Position numbers and translations under genes: made by a program | Notes under the pieces: generated by a model | Databases searched by the model: none | The model's input: the letters and a program-made list of their open reading frames with translations, nothing else | What the model was told of the DNA's origin: nothing | DNA from: Bugula neritina | Lineage: Eukaryota; Bryozoa; Gymnolaemata; Cheilostomatida; Bugulidae | Assembly: GCA_964035545.1 (NCBI GenBank) | Contig: OZ037765.1 | Span: forward strand, 21,336,495 to 21,400,494 | DNA: 64,000 bases | Direction: 5' to 3' | Shown here: positions 10,054 through 24,214 of the stretch, in pieces | Layout of the letters: the number at the start of each line of letters is the position of its first letter | Position numbering within the stretch: position 1 is the stretch's first letter

Positions 10054-10056
10054 TTA

Positions 10057-10585
10057 GCTAATAGCATTAGTTGACACTAGCTTGTAGACAATTTATTACG
10101 TAACAACTATTTAGGGAATGCTTTACTCAGAGCTGTATTATAATTTCAGTAGATATCTTTCTGCACTGAGCTTTGACACACAATGCTTGGGAAATGTTAT
10201 TATATATTTGTTGACAGATACTCAGTTTTTATTTAAGATACCATTTTCTAACCGCTGGGTACTAAGTTACTGCCAAGTTAGTCCACGCCTGTGATGCATG
10301 CACAGATAATAATATTTTGATAGATTGTATGGAGGGACTTATCAAATTATATTTTAGAACTTTGTATTAGTGAGCAGAGTCATCCAAACTAGAGGCACAT
10401 ATGTTTATGGCATACAATCAAAATTTGCCCTGCCATATTACTGCCAGCATCCAAGTATACCATCTGCTTCATATGTAACACACTGAAGTCTGAACGCTAT
10501 CTATTTGCTGGACAATATCACAATTAGCAGTTTATTTGTCAAAAATGATTATATATCTGTTTTCATGATATTTATTGTTTTGTAG
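10057..10585. other. AT-rich sequence before the first recognised Patched-domain exon
   Basis: No coding exon could be supported. It ends in a good 3' splice site (TTTTGTAG at 10578-10585), so it is read as intron or as spacer upstream of a 5' end. Confidence 0.4.
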
Positions 10586-13500
10586 ATGTACAGAGTTGAC
10601 AAATCTGTAAAAGACCTGCAAGAAAGGAATAATTCAGAGAGCAGTGTTCTTAACTTCAACTGGACTTCTCTTTGTATTCGGTAAAAACCTTTTTATCAGT
10701 CACGAAGAAAAACGTACATATTTGCAACTTAAGCTTGAATTTTATGTTTGAAAGTATATAACAAGCTCTAATACCATATACGTATTTGTACCTTGCACTC
10801 TACTAAGTTGTTGACAGTATTACAAGTACTATATAGTTTGCATATTGAATGATTATTTGGCCAATATACAGTTTTATTTTGTCTACTTTACATTATTTGT
10901 TGACGGAGCTCTGCTACATGACTTTTTTTAAAATCTTTCAATGTTAGATGTTGATATTTCATTTTCTTGAATATAAGATGCTATCATCTCATATTGAGTA
11001 ACTCCAAAACAACGTAACTTCAAGTTTATGGTTTTTAAAGCTCAGTAAAAATAGTAAAAATAAGACCAGGTACTTTAATAAAAAATTTGTTTGTTGTGTT
11101 TTAGTATATCAGGACAGTGTTGGTCAAACAGCATTTTGCAGCTGTGGAACTACAATGAGTTGGCTATTGACAATATTCAGACCAAAAAGGAAGTATTAGA
11201 TAGAATTTCCTACTTTACTAGTCAAGGGGCATCTAATTCTGAATTTGTTCCTAGTAACTGGCTAGGTGATATATCATACGATGAAGCTGGTGAAATAATA
11301 GGAGCCAAAGCAGCGAAAATGCTTTACGTTATTCAAGCTACAAGCACCGATGAAATGAATACTAAAATATTGGTAATTATTATTCTGCTCATATCTTTTA
11401 ATGTTTTATTTTATTGTTAACAATAGCATGCCAAAGCTAACCATTCTGTGTGCTTTTGTGGCGGCTGCAGTTTTAATAGCCATGCTTTTTATGAATACAT
11501 GTCAATGTGGAATTTACTTTTACTCATAATTTCAGCAAAAATTAAAGAGTTTTTACTATAGAAGTGCCTTTAGATGTCTACTTTTTAAATTTAGACAAAT
11601 CAAATTGCAGCCATATAAAACTCTGCCTTATTATGTCTTTATGTGCAGCTTTCTCGACAATTAAAATTTCTATAAAAGCATATCTATATACGCATATAAG
11701 CTACGTATTGATTTATGCTAGAGTTAATAGCTGCAGAGTAATACTTTGCCATCTTTGGCTTTAATGCTTAATGCAGTTTCTATTTATATAAATTACATTA
11801 TAAAAAATTTAGCATTTCAAGTGCTGCATACACATAGCTGGTTTCTTAATGGGTTAAGGCTATGTAGGTTTAAACAATTATTGATATAGCAGCTTGCCAT
11901 TTGTCTATGAAACTTTTCAACAAGTCATCTGTATAATAAAATTGCGCTATTCTCTTATTAACTAGGGACCAGACTTGCTTTGGGAGACTAAATTCATAGA
12001 ACTTGGACTAAAATTTGATCGGACAAGTGCTGAACCAATCAGAAACGTGTCTGTGAGTGCAGTCAGAAGGTGCGTATAACAATAACTACAAGATCTGCAG
12101 TTGAAAGCAGTCATGCTTTGAAAACTAGTGACTGGCTTTAAAGTGTCTAATTTTGCATGTTTATAAATATAAAAAATCGATTAGGCTATTTATGTAAAAA
12201 ATGTCTATGTTCATGAGAGTTGTTGTAGGAAGGTCTATGTAGTAAATTACTATTAGACCTACTAACTATTAAGTGATTTTTAGATGCTTTTAAAAATATG
12301 AAACGTGTTTCATACTTTATGTAATAAATTAATCATTAATGAACAATAATTCTAATGAGATGGAAACTGTTGAATTTGATCAGTTTTCTAATCAAATAAT
12401 AACATTTTTCTGAAACTTTATAATACAATTTAGCTGCTGATATACAACGCATCTATATGCTTGAATATAAATTAAGTTTGTTTAGGTTTGGAATAATTTA
12501 GTTCCTTTTGTTCATAAGACAACTATTGATTAATTTTGTGTACCTGTTTAGCTTCAGAGATGAGTCAGACAACTCCTTTGAGAATGATGTGGTGCTGCTC
12601 ATGGCTGGTGTCGGTGTCATAGTCACATATGTCACTATCATACTTGGGAAGTTTAACGAGCTGGAGCATAAGGTTGGTGGCTTGACTTGATATACTATAA
12701 TCTTCATGGTTCATAAAATACAAAAACCACCTTTTAAGTATTCGTTTATTTCAAAAAGTATACAGGGAAAGTTAGTGTTGAAAGTGTTGAAAGGGTGCAA
12801 TAGGCTAAAACTGTTATAATTTTAAAATAATCTTAGGTCTGAAAAGAACCAATGATAGTAAGTGTTAATTGATAATATATACTTAGTTTCAACATACTAT
12901 TTCGCAGAGCTCAAACAAAATATGTTACGAAACTTCCTATTTACTTTTTATGCATAAACTAAACTGCTGGAAATATGTCTAACGTAACATTGTAGCATTT
13001 TCATGCAGGAACTCTGTAGTCTTGGTAAACTGTTATAAAAATTACCATGAACTGAATATTTTTGTAAAGCAATAAAACATCATTTATATTTGATACAAAC
13101 AATGAGTAGCATAAATACTCCTTTATTTGTCAGATTTGATGTGTTCTCTTTTTAATAAAATCCCCTAAACATGGCAAAGATATTCTGTTGCTTTCTGAGC
13201 TAGATTTCTATGCAAAAACTTTGATACTCAGGATTACAATTCAAGAGGAAAGTTTTTGTAACTAGGTAATCTTTGACACATTCACAACAGTCAATGTTTT
13301 ATTCCAGTTCTATACAAATGCAAGTTAATACTACCAGTTATATAAAATAAGAGAGCCAACTATTACACGTATATTTGTGTAGATAAAACATACAACTTAG
13401 ATAACTGAAGCTACCGAAAAAGTGTATGTCTCACACTTGATTATATAAAACATTTAAATTTGATAACAAAATAATTCCATATTTGACTGAAAAACTATGA

Positions 13501-16500
13501 ATAATGCTGTTGTCGATTTGATAAAGGTTTACTTGGCTTTAGTTGGAGTGTTTGGCATTGGTTTGGCTAGTTTAGTATCATATGGAATGGCATCAGCTAT
13601 AGGAATGTTCTATGGACCAATACATCCTATTCTACCTTTCTTATTACTCGGTGAGTTTGTTTCATCTGTCTGTGTAGAACATTGAATGGCAGCAACTTTA
13701 ACGGTTTTAGATAACTCATATAATAGGTAAGCTTGTCTAATCAAAGGCTTTATATAGACGATAAAATATTTCATTTGTTGAATGCTGTCGTAATCAATTA
13801 ACTTTTACCTGTTGCACAAAGTGGCTGCAAAAAAATATAGTAACACTAAAAATGTTTAGATTTAAAAAAAAGTTATATTTAACATTAGGTTATGATAATT
13901 TTCTTATTTCGATAATTTGAGTATATATTTTCTCCTTTCAGGTTTAGGGGTTGACGACATGTTTGTGATTATTGAAGCGTGGAACAACTTGACGATTTTT
14001 GAAAGAAAAAAAGATTTGAGAGTGCAAGTAGCTATTGCACTGCAGCATGCTGGGGTTTCCATTACTGTTACTTCTATAACAGATTTTGTAGCCTTCAGTA
14101 TAGGTGCTACCACTGTAAGTGACTAGAGAAACATTATTATAGCGCATTACAATTTGAGTTGTGTTTAAGGGTTGTGTATGTATTACCATTATATATATTT
14201 ATGTAATACAACATTATTTTGGAATGAGTCATCTGTCTTCATGATCAAATTATCAAATCCCAAAGGTTTGTCAAAAGCACTGCAAGTTTATATATATTTG
14301 GTGTATATATAGCTTTACATTATCCATCTGTACAAACTGTTTAAAATTCAAAATGGCAGCTGAGGCAAGTTTCAAAATTATTTTTAGCAGCTGCTACAAA
14401 AACGGGCAAAGTTAAAAATAAGTCGCTCAATCAGCTGTATTATAACTGACTGAAGTTTATGTATTGTTTATAACTTAATTTTTGTAGACTCTCCCAGCAT
14501 TGAAGTCTTTCTGCGTATACGCAGCACTGGGAATCATAAGTCTGTTTATCATACAGTCTTCTTTCTTTGTTGCTTGGTTAACAATTGACCAACGTCGCCA
14601 GGATACCTCGAGAGATGCCTGCTGTATTTGGATCAAATACGTAAACTTTAAACCAAACCAGTGTAGTCAAAGAGCATTCTTGCCATGGTTTCTGAAAAAG
14701 TACTTTTCTCCAAGTCTTTTATCTCTTCCAATTAAAGTATGTTTATCAAATGTCTGTCAAATTTTGAATTATTGGAAATGTTTTGCAACATCAAAGATTT
14801 TTTAATAGCGTTAGTTCTATCAAAAAATTGTTTGTGTAATAGAACAATCAGGCTCCAAACACAAAATTACACGCTCATGTTAAGCAACAACATCTTTTTG
14901 ATGAACAAAATTTTTATTATAGACATGTTATTTATATTATTTATTAGATAAGCCTCTTCAGATAAACTGCTGAAAACTTGTGTCCCCAAATGACCTTACA
15001 AACGATAGTAAACTAAAACTGGTCAATTATTGATGTTTTGAAAAACTATATTAACTTGTTCTTGCTTTACAAATTGACATCTGGAACATATTGGATGCTA
15101 ATTGTGAGTTATATAACTATAATCTGATGGAAACTAGCAATGCAGCATGCCAGTATTGTATGGCATGTAATAGATTTGAAATGTATTGCATATGTATACC
15201 ATATATGTTTTATTCTCACTATCAATAGCACTTCGTTATTTCTTTTATATCATTACTTGAAATAGGATGAGTAATTTCTCTAAATGTTTCGGCACTTAGA
15301 TGTGTAGCCACATTTATAATGTCTTCTACTTTACATAAATCCTTGTATACATCTGTGTTGCAGACATTTGTAACAAGTCTCCTGATTGGTATGTTGGCCA
15401 TCAGTGCATATGGGACATACATGCTGAAAACTGATTCAGATTTAGCCTGGTTCTTGCCCAGAAATTCTTATCTTACGACGTTCTTAGAAACACAAGAAGA
15501 ATATTTCAACAGAGGAATAATGGCTAATTTATATCTAGGCAAGAGAAATTATATATAAATGCAAATCAACTTAAATACTAACTTGGTTTATCGGGAATAA
15601 ATAAATCAATGTTATTTATTATTTAAAATTTATTTGTTTGATTTATTTACAGGAGAGATCGATTATTTCAGAGCCAATACTGAAATTTATAACATGACTT
15701 CTGAATTGGAAGATAGTAAATTTGTAACAGCCAACAGCATGGCCAGTTGGCAAGCAGAATTTAACATGTGGTTGAAAGATGAAGGTGAATTTGACAAAAA
15801 CCTGATAGACGAGAGTAAGTCCAGACACCGTTTCAAGTTCCAAACCCTCCTCTATGATGTAGATTAAAGTTTCATAATTGACTTCCATGTGACCTAGTAC
15901 AAGCGCTTGTGTTAAATATTTCAAGACTTTTAGGATGTTATTTTTTACTTAATTTCTTATGTTAATATTATATAATTGACGGTTCTCTTTTTTCTTGTAC
16001 TTTAGATTCTTACCCTATTGGGGAGACGGAATATTACTTGCTACTTGACAAGTATTTGATGCATAATGGCCGCCAATATCTTGCGTCAGTCAAATGGAAT
16101 GATACAGACAATAAAAACTTCAGTTATGTTATGGTAATTTCTTTTTTTTATAAATGAAGACTGTTGCATAAATCGCAATAAATTTAGTATAGAAAGATAT
16201 TTTTTAAACAGCTTTACTCATTTTTGTGTAATAAATTAAATCATTATGCTATGTATAATAGTTGGTGCATTATAATTTTAAAACCTGCTTTTATTTTTAG
16301 GCATCTAAGATCAGTTTTATGGTGAAGAAGTTAGACACCTCGGATGATGATACAGAGGCTTTAAATTTTTTTGAAGATTTATGTAAAAGATATTTCCCAA
16401 ATAAGTCATTTGTATGGGCAGTGCAATTTAGAACCTGGGAAACTAATCGTGTAATTCAACGAGAGCTTTACGTCAATATCGGACTAGCATTTGCAGCTGT

Positions 16501-18892
16501 GTTCGTTGTGACTTTATTGCTGGTGGCTAATCTTTTCTCTTGCATTCTCGTCTGCGTCTGTGTAATATTTACACTGGTGAGTTCGCACAAGTAGCGGTTC
16601 CTAGATTCAAATGTGTAAAGCCATGCTTTGCTTTAGACTCATTTTTATATCTGAAAGAGTCGTCGCAATGCCTGGTATTATAAATAAAAAATATTACAAA
16701 CGTTCGTATTTAGGTTTATACCCTGAATAAAGCAATAAAGTTATTTTTATATTATGGCATGTTAGGTAAAGTAAATGAACAATTACACAGTTGTAAATGA
16801 CCGTCAAGCATAGGATGTTAGAGCATGGATGTGTGATAATCCTGCAGGCAGTATATGAGATCAGTTGAAACATGTGTGCACTGGTTGCTTTATCCTAGAT
16901 TTTGACAATATATTACTTGATAATTATTAATAATGTAGAGGGATATTGCATGCATTCTGTTCTTTATAGTGCCATGTTTGTTTTCAGGTGAATGTTTGTG
17001 GGTTTATGCATTTCTGGGGATTAACTATTGATACACTTACATCTATCTTATTGATTCTGTCCATTGGCTTGGCTATTGATTACTCAGCGCATATTGGTCA
17101 TAAATTTATGACCATACATGGAAATCGCAATGGTAAGTTATTACTCATTAGCTGTACTACAACTCGTCTATAAATAGCTATATATGCACCATATGAAAAC
17201 CTATTGAGTAAAAAATGTTTTAAAAAATGAAGGTTTTACGAAAAAACTGTTGAAAGTTACAGTTGTTACTTATCAATGCCAAATACTATAATTGCGCAAT
17301 TATATTATTAAAATGCAACAATTAAAGAGTTTTCATTGGTTATTTTGTTTTTTTTCATTATTTCATTTATTTGCATGTTGTGCTGCTACATTTATTGACT
17401 TGCATCCAAATTATTAATTATAATAATGCTATTCTACCAGTGATGAGTACCATGTTGTATAGCATCTACCCTGAACAATTACTGTATCTCTATTCACATA
17501 ACATTTGAACAAATTTTATAAAACATACATAATAGTGAAACTCAGTAAATTAATTAGTACTATAGGAAGTTGTTTCAAGTGTGCACAATGCTAAATAACA
17601 ATATAATCTATTATGTAATAGTGTTTTTCATTTTGGCACTGTTACATAATAATATGTTGAGGTTGAACAATACCTTTAATTGGTGGTCAATCACCTATAA
17701 ATGTCGTTTGTTGTATTGTTAAATAATATCTTGCAAAGTTTTGATTATATTACAGATAACAAGTTGTTATAACCAATAAAAATTATTAATAAATTGAAAC
17801 TAATTAATTTTAATAGTTTACTGTTTGTTTAACTGCAAATTTGGAAGAAATATTCTAGCTATGCTAATATTGTAGAGCGAGCAAAACATACAGTGACTAC
17901 TATTGGACCGGCTGTTATTAACGGTGGATTCAGCACTTTTTTAGCTTTTATTTTGTTGTCAACTTCTAGTTCATACGTATTCTCAACATTCTTTAAGGTT
18001 AGTAAGAGCATTCTACTACAAATTTGCATAGTAGATTATTGCAAGTAAATGTTTTTTCATTTGCACATAAATAATAATAATATACTAAAGGCTGGTGACT
18101 AACAGAGCCAAACTACAGGAAGTTTTAAAAGCACAGTTCTTGCTTTTTAGACACTTATAGTAATTCTGAGCTGATATCATTATAATATTCAATTAGAGTG
18201 AGTAAGCAAGAGGCATTTCGAAATGTATTTAACAAGCTAATTTTTGATAACAGCATGCAAGAACAATGCTCAATTTTGGCAGCTTTTAAAATTACCATGT
18301 TTGAACATTAAATTGAGTTTTCTTAAAAAATGGCATGCTAAACTGAAATATACATATATATAAAAAATGCGATGTCAAAATTGCTTGAACTGTGCATGCA
18401 AAGTGCGTAAGCATTTTTGGACTTGACATTTTATTTACATTTTAGGTGTTTTTCTTGGTTGTCGTATTTGGCTTATTCAATGGAGTGTGTGTTCTACCGG
18501 TATTATTAAGTTGGATGGGTCCACCTCCCTATCTCAATGCTAAAAGCATGACCCCGTCTGAAGAAAGTAGTGTTAAACTCCATACATTCTCTGCAACACA
18601 TCTTCCAAATGGACTTCCTGCTCCACATTATACTGTAAATGATGTCAGCTCAAAATCTGAATCTCCAGTATTGGATAAAGACATTAAAGAAAAAAACAAT
18701 GATAATTCGATTAGTGTTGATAGGTGTGATCCACAAAGAATGTTAGTTGAGCCCATGAATCATACAGGTCAAGAGTCGTTCCCTCTTCTCAAGGAAAACT
18801 CATTTACACATCATCCGCTCAGCTGTGAACAATTAATAAAAGACTGCGAAGAATATTTAGAGGCAGAGAAAAATGGTAATGATAAAGAGTGA
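10586..18892 (+). CDS. Patched-domain (PTCHD-like) 12-TM protein, 14 exons, 5' incomplete
   Basis: Exons: 10586-10680, 11105-11372, 11966-12069, 12552-12672, 13527-13650, 13942-14114, 14488-14736, 15364-15538, 15653-15814, 16006-16133, 16301-16576, 16988-17132, 17876-17997, 18446-18892. They join without a frame break into 862 residues. The sterol-sensing-type membrane block has VTYVTIILGKFN, then GLGVDDMFVI (residues 238-247). The second repeat has GLAIDYSAH (GxxxD, residues 652-656) and NGGFSTFLAF. These are the two GxxxD motifs of RND/Patched transporters. A hydrophilic 140-residue tail follows. The first TM helix and the start of the first lumenal loop are missing; the ATG at 10586 follows an acceptor and is probably internal. 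Known relatives move or sense lipids; which group this belongs to is unresolved. Intron 8 begins with GC. Confidence 0.9.
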
Positions 18893-19510
18893 AACTAGAT
18901 CTTGTAGAATTGCGATTACTTATTTTCACCTCATCTTCAATTATTTGTTACATTTATTACTAGGAAATTTTTATTGTTTGTAGAGACTTTTTTGAATATA
19001 TATTTTTTAGAAACAATAGCATGACTACCTTACATGCAATACTAAAATAAGTTTTTGAGGACAAGGCCTCAGAAATAGTTCACTAATCAAAACAGAATGC
19101 TGAATGCATCAAAGTCTAATATCTGACAGAATAATATCAACGCTATTAAAAACCTGCAGCTAAAAATTAGACCAATTATAAACATAGAAAGAAAAAAGTA
19201 TTAAATATAATACATAAAACCAAAATGTGTATAAAGAATTATACATGCATAGCAAACTGTGCAAATCAGTGAATAAGAAACACAGCTGGCACCAAAAAAG
19301 TCAGTCATGCTAGAATGAGCTAAAAATCATAAATGGAATGTCTTGTGGACACAGTAAATGGAATGTTGACCAGTAAGTGGAATGTTGACAAGAAGTAACT
19401 AGCACACACCATGGTGTGAAATAAAGACTGCAAATGAGATGCAAATATTCTAAATATTGAAGTTAAAGTAGCAACGTGATAACATCATTATAATAACAGG
19501 GTGTATCTGA
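18893..19510. other. Convergent 3' flanks of the Patched-domain and four-TM genes
   Basis: AT-rich, no gene. A short tandem repetition of an AAATGGAATGTTGAC-like word lies near 19330-19390. Confidence 0.5.
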
Positions 19511-22500
19511 TCAAACAGAACTGGCATTTACTCCGTAATCCCTGAAATCAGTAGTAGAGACAGATCTCTGCCGATCAGCCAATGACTCGAAGGAGTAAGC
19601 AGTGGACGGTGGTCTGCTGTACGTGGTGATGCTGCCTGTTCTGTAACTCAGACCGAGGTCAAAGTTCCAAACAGCTCTCTTCGTCTTTCGGGCTTTTCCA
19701 AATTCATGCTCTTCAAGTTGTTGGTAGAATGACAGCACACAGATGATAGCCCAAAACTGCATAAATTAATAAAACAGCTACGGGTATTTAGCCTATCAAT
19801 GTCAGTGATGACTATATGGCCTACATCAATAGTACCCTAAACAGCCTAGAAAGTTTTCAACTAACTCAAAAACTCATTTTAGAGCATTAAGCAGTTTCAA
19901 ACTGATAAAATATTCAAGTGATGAAACAGTTTATATAAATTCAAAGATGTTTGTCAAAATATTTTTCTGTTTTTTATATGAAAATAACTTGTGCCTAAAA
20001 CAAAAATTTTCAAAATTATTAAAGAAATCTTAATGCCATCTCCCACAAGTAAAATACTGTGTAAAGTTAAAAAAACACTTCAAACTTTTTGGATAAAACT
20101 GTGGAGACATCGATAGAATTGCTGCCACTAAGCGCTAAAGCACAAGCATATAACATTTCATGAAAGGAAATAACTGGCAGTCTGTAAAGCACACATTATA
20201 TTGTGTGCCGTATTCACCATGTGTTAAAAAAAATGTAATGAATAGTTTTAAAAATTTTGCAAGGCAGACATGGCAAAAGTTGACCTAAAGCATATTTATC
20301 TGCTTGCATCCTGGTATTTAAATCTTGATGTTATTCAGCCAATGCAATGGCTAAAACACTTAACAAATGCATGCTTTATATTCAAATTTTATTTTGAAAC
20401 AGAATGGGAAAGATACTAAGAGTTCAGAATGAGTAGCATGATTGTGAAAGAAAATTTATTGAATACATAATTCAGCTGAACCATTCAATGAGCCATCATT
20501 TCTAATTTCAACCATTATAATCAATTAGCCCCAACCATTATTTAAAATGAAAAAACTTTTGAAAAATTAAGCAATCGCTAATAATCTTTAGTTGGATTAG
20601 AAAACCACAATGCAAAATCTATAAATAAAGATAACATATTTACTTACCATAACAAATGTGTCAATAATTGCCCACCACACTCCAACAACCAGTTCTCGGT
20701 GCATAAAGTATAGATCCTAAAATTCGATAAATAAAAGTGATTGCTTATATCGAGCATGTACAGGACTGTTAACCATTATAGTCTGTAATAAGATTAAGAT
20801 AAGGTAAATTGATAAAGCCAGTTCAATACTTACATATAACCTATAGTACTGTAAATATCCACAGATGTATATCACAACAGTCACAATATACAGCTCAAAT
20901 ATGGCATTCAATACAACCCAGGCCAGTATGTAGTTCTTGCTCTCTAAATAATTTCCCTGAAATCATAAATAAGAAAAAAGAGCATACAATACAATTTTAA
21001 AGTTTTAAAATGAGTGACGCAACTGAAAACCGAATTTAAAAATCACAAACTTTGTATAATCATAAAAAATAGTCTAGACTACGAAAGCAATATAAGCTTT
21101 CATTCACAGTGCCCTAAAATAAAGCATACACATGCATATTTACTATATTTATACAACTTTGAATATATGGTACTTTCAACACGTGGTAATCCAACTTGGT
21201 AATTAGCTTATAATACTATACAATCCACTATCAGATATGTCCTGCTCCTTTATATAACTCTATTAGTATAAACATAAAATGGAACATAAAGGAAAAGAAA
21301 TAATCAACTTACTCTTTGAATTCCGCTCCATAAGAGAATTCCCACTATCAGCTTCACAATGACAAAAATGAAGGATATGTACAAAAAGGCATCAGAACCT
21401 GAAATTGGGGAGACAATGATAAGCATTAGAAAATAATAATATATACAAGTAAATAAAAGTGACAGATATAATGTCACTAAGTGGAAGTAGAGGACCAGTA
21501 TACAGCTTACCAGGTGGAAACCAGTACACAATTTCATTGTCATTCCATCTATCATCCAAGTTTGGCGCATATCTTATCATTACCATTTTATATATAGCCC
21601 AACCAGCCATAATCAACTGGACAGCTCCAACAACCTGAAATATTAAATCAAACTTTTCAATGGCCAATCAAAAATGCACAGGTATCAGAGTTGTTTACCC
21701 GTTAGAGCAAGACAAACTCAAAGATAATAAAAAGGCAGTTTAGTGTAAGATGCTTATGGTTAAAATATCACACACTAAACAACTTCCCAATGCTTAAGAT
21801 TAAAAGTGATTGGAGTATAACATGTTTTCAATGTAGATGCAAGACTACCACTATCATACTGAGTATGAGGATGGCAATGTTAATTCTTATAATAAACATA
21901 TAATTGTAAATGCTTATTAGTTATTATACTTGTTATTTATAATAATTAATATAAACTATCAGCATAATTATCAATATTTTCTCATTTATTCTAAATTTAT
22001 GATATTTATATCATAAATGTTATTAAAATATTAACAGCCATGAAGTTCAACTACAACAAATTGAATTATATAACGTGAAAGTTATTTTCTACATTCTATA
22101 AGTGAGACATTTTAGCATAGTTATTATGATTATAATAATATACATATCTGCTTAAAGTGGACAACTCTGGTTTCTATTATTAGCAAAACATTAGTAAAAT
22201 AACATGTCCGCATTAAATTCAAATACTCAGCACTAACATAATAGAATCAACAACACATTTATGCAGCAATACAAAAACCTGCAGAAATTATTATTACTTA
22301 TTATTGAGTAACACCAATTATATTCTGCTACATTATTATACTAATTATTATTCCGATAGGTTGAAAGCAGCAAAATTAATTAGAACCAAGCCAAAGTCCA
22401 ATGAAAGTACCTGACTTTATCAGACACCAGGCAGTCTTTAAACTGAGCTATCAGTCACAAACTTAGGATAAGCATCAGTAAGAGCATGAGCATCACTGAC

Positions 22501-22898
22501 TCTAAGTCTTAGACAAAGTATTACTATTACTATTACTATTAGTATTACATTCATTGATTTACTATTGGACTAATGGCAATACTATCACTATTACTGTATT
22601 AGTATAACTTTAGTCTTTAACTTAAACTGTAAGATGTACTTTCACTTTCAGGTGTAGTAACTGTAAGTATAGCAATTTACGCAATAGCCAAGTTGATCGC
22701 ATTATCATTATGATTATGATAACAGTTACCGTTTTATTTACAACGATATCACTAACAGCGACTAGATATTAATTTCAAATTGTTCTTAAAGTTATTAAAA
22801 TTTAATCCTACCGTTGAATATACACACGAAGCATAGCTTCCTTTTTTGATAGAATCCGGGTATTGCCACCAGCAACAGCAACTTTTAAGAAGAACCAT
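19511..22898 (-). CDS. Four-pass membrane protein of unknown function, 6 exons
   Basis: Exons in coding order: 22898-22812, 21634-21511, 21398-21313, 20956-20834, 20716-20648, 19756-19511. All have GT-AG borders and matching phases, giving 244 residues. The first exon is short and Cys-rich (MVLLKSCCCWWQYPD). Four hydrophobic segments follow, around VVGAVQLIMAGWAIY, FLYISFIFVIVKLIVGIL, AWVVLNAIFELYIVTVVIY and VGVWWAIIDTFVMQFWAIIC. A polar loop (YAPNLDDRWND) lies between segments 1 and 2, and a Ser/Thr/Arg-rich tail ends the protein. The layout recalls small tetraspan proteins such as the LAPTM and Drosophila Pasiflora types, but I found no decisive motif. The start is the only ATG in frame upstream of the first donor. 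Confidence 0.85.
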
Positions 22899-24214
22899 AT
22901 CTCAAAGTCAATCTCAATCTGAATCTCAATTTCAAACTTCAAACAGAAATAAAAAAAAAATACAATATGGTTATTGTATTTAGATATCAAGTGAGTTCAT
23001 ATAATGAGTGGCCCACGTAAATTTAAAAAATATAACCAAAACTCAGACTGAAAGTAAAGTTCACTGTTAATTTACAATTACTGTTACACTTGGACTTACA
23101 GTTACTGTTGATAATTATCATAACAGTGGATGTTCCTGTCTATCTAAATGTGTCACACAACCTAAAGGTTTAAAAGCGAACAATTATTTTGACCTATAAA
23201 CAGTTCCTGATATATTTTTTGTTATGCCTTCAATATTAGACATATAGGTCACTATTCAACTGTGCCCAGTTTTACTTGCCAAGAAAGTTTTCAGTTATGA
23301 ATCGCTATGTTCATCTGTAATTATAACCTTAGTGACTTGCAGAATTTAATGTGCACCGTGCGATAATAGTAGCACTGCTGAAAGCAGTTTGTTTTTATTA
23401 ATTCCTTGGGCTAAATCCACTAGGGTTGGTAGAAGCCACTGAATTTTTTTCGATTTAGCATATTTATTTTATTTCAGTAGATACAATCCACTGAGATATA
23501 GTTCTAGTTCAATGGTTAAATCACTAAAATTATATACAACATATCTACAAGTAGAAGCATAATATTTGTGATATTTTATTTTATTTTATGACAAATAATA
23601 TTGATAATATTAATATTTTAATAATATTTATAATTATTAATTATATTATTGGATTTAATTATCATAATAATAATATTAATTATCATCATAATCTATTAGT
23701 ATCATTAGTACTAATAGTAATAGATTACTATTAGTATTAGTATCAGTATTACTATTACTGTATTAGACTTACTAATAATATTATTATTATTATTTTAGTG
23801 GGTAGAACTACAAGAGACTAAAATAAAAATAGAAATAATTATAATAATATAAATATAAAATATTAATATATTTGATATAAATCTTAATCATTATGGTAAT
23901 CATTATGATTGAATAAGTGTAACTAAATTTAATAGTTATTGATTCATTAATTATCATTAAATTTAATGATTACCACTATAATCAATAATGATTCATTATT
24001 ATTATTAATATTATTGTATAAATATGTTAATGTTTCCTAGTTTACCTTTAACTTTATATTTACTTAGCGACTTACTTTTTATCCTATAGTTATTGAAATT
24101 TATATTGATGTCCGCTTCATATCAATATTGAGTTTGATATTGCAAACAATAACTGTAAGTATCAGTATACTGGTAATCTAATTTTATATTATATATCTAA
24201 TTAGGATAATTGCT
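22899..24214. repeat. AT-rich spacer with degenerate TATTACTATTAGTATTA tracts
   Basis: No gene seen. 23570-24010 is almost purely A/T with many short palindromes. A block rich in TAGTATTA/TAATACTA words lies at about 23690-23770. The same word family occurs at about 22520-22640, inside intron 1 of the four-TM gene. The CTCAATCTGAATCTCAATTTC tract at about 22910-22935 lies just upstream of that gene's start codon, in its leader or promoter. Confidence 0.5.

Noticed and set aside
22808-22990. 60-residue minus-strand frame with EIEIQIEIDFEIW repeat
   Set aside because: The neighbouring frame from 22898 joins in phase to the next exon and gives a sensible four-TM protein, so this one is a shadow reading upstream sequence.
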